From NCBI GenBank assembly GCA_052388135.1, contig JBQTIM010000069.1, forward strand, positions 6,416 to 70,415: a stretch of DNA of 64,000 nt, read 5' to 3'. Position 1 is the stretch's first letter. Every line of letters starts with the position of its first letter. A program made the translations under genes and the position numbers. The notes under the pieces were generated by a model that saw only the letters and a list, made by a program, of their open reading frames with translations, did not search any database and was not told where the DNA came from. Positions 63,967 through 64,000 of the stretch are shown here, piece after piece. This DNA comes from JBQTIM01 sp052388135. Lineage in GTDB: Bacteria > Elusimicrobiota > Elusimicrobia > FEN-1173.

Positions 63967-64000
63967 AACTCATCTCATAAATTACTTTCGGGCTGCAATT

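Overview
The window is a continuous stretch of bacterial chromosome with strongly G/C-ending codons. Nearly all of it is coding. Lipoprotein and periplasmic chaperones, an Omp85-type barrel, an OmpA-domain protein and a FecR/barrel operon indicate a cell with an outer membrane. The mix resembles high-GC uncultured lineages such as Elusimicrobiota: a CHASE2-Ser/Thr kinase, a DUF2079 membrane protein, a cNMP-patatin fusion and many intergenic repeats. That placement is a guess; no rRNA or tRNA gene is present to test it.

Layout. (1) 1-6293: a giant open frame, cut by the window edge. Within it, segments that look coding in other frames alternate with in-frame scaffold. There is an AT-rich toxin/immunity-like insert, a dispersed structured repeat, and a C-terminal domain resembling ExoY/edema-factor nucleotidyl cyclases. 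(2) 6334-10165: a DUF2079 membrane protein, a secreted tail-collar protein and a membrane-anchored Gly-rich protein. (3) 10166-18954, minus strand: hisS-aspS, then iscR-iscS-iscU-mnmA-thiO-tyrS, joining Fe-S assembly, tRNA thiolation and tRNA charging. (4) 19091-27696: cNMP-patatin protein, a minus-strand RecB-like nuclease/TldD/histidine kinase run, a small Cys-rich protein, DUF1805 and an RNA m5U methyltransferase. (5) 27697-28490: a repeat-rich island with one AT-rich gene between inverted ends. (6) 28495-38175: mfd, two parvulin-type isomerases, pdxA, an OmpA-domain protein and an Omp85-like barrel. (7) 38486-47656: the conserved rpsB-tsf-pyrH-frr-uppS-cdsA-dxr-rseP-proS block. (8) 47657-57883: a possible Pho-box-driven small RNA, a cNMP-binding protein, a CHASE2-kinase/PP2C/FHA signalling trio, and two FecR-domain paralogues with a beta-barrel. 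(9) 58175-63966: rimP-nusA-infB-rbfA-nrnA.

Most genes are housekeeping. The most interesting material is the giant locus at the left edge, the kinase-to-FecR-to-barrel envelope cluster, several families of structured or mobile repeats (one with compensatory base changes, one starting at stop codons), terminators placed inside the leaders of the rpsB and rimP operons, and promoters whose -10 box lies only 6-8 nt from the start codon, predicting leaderless mRNAs.
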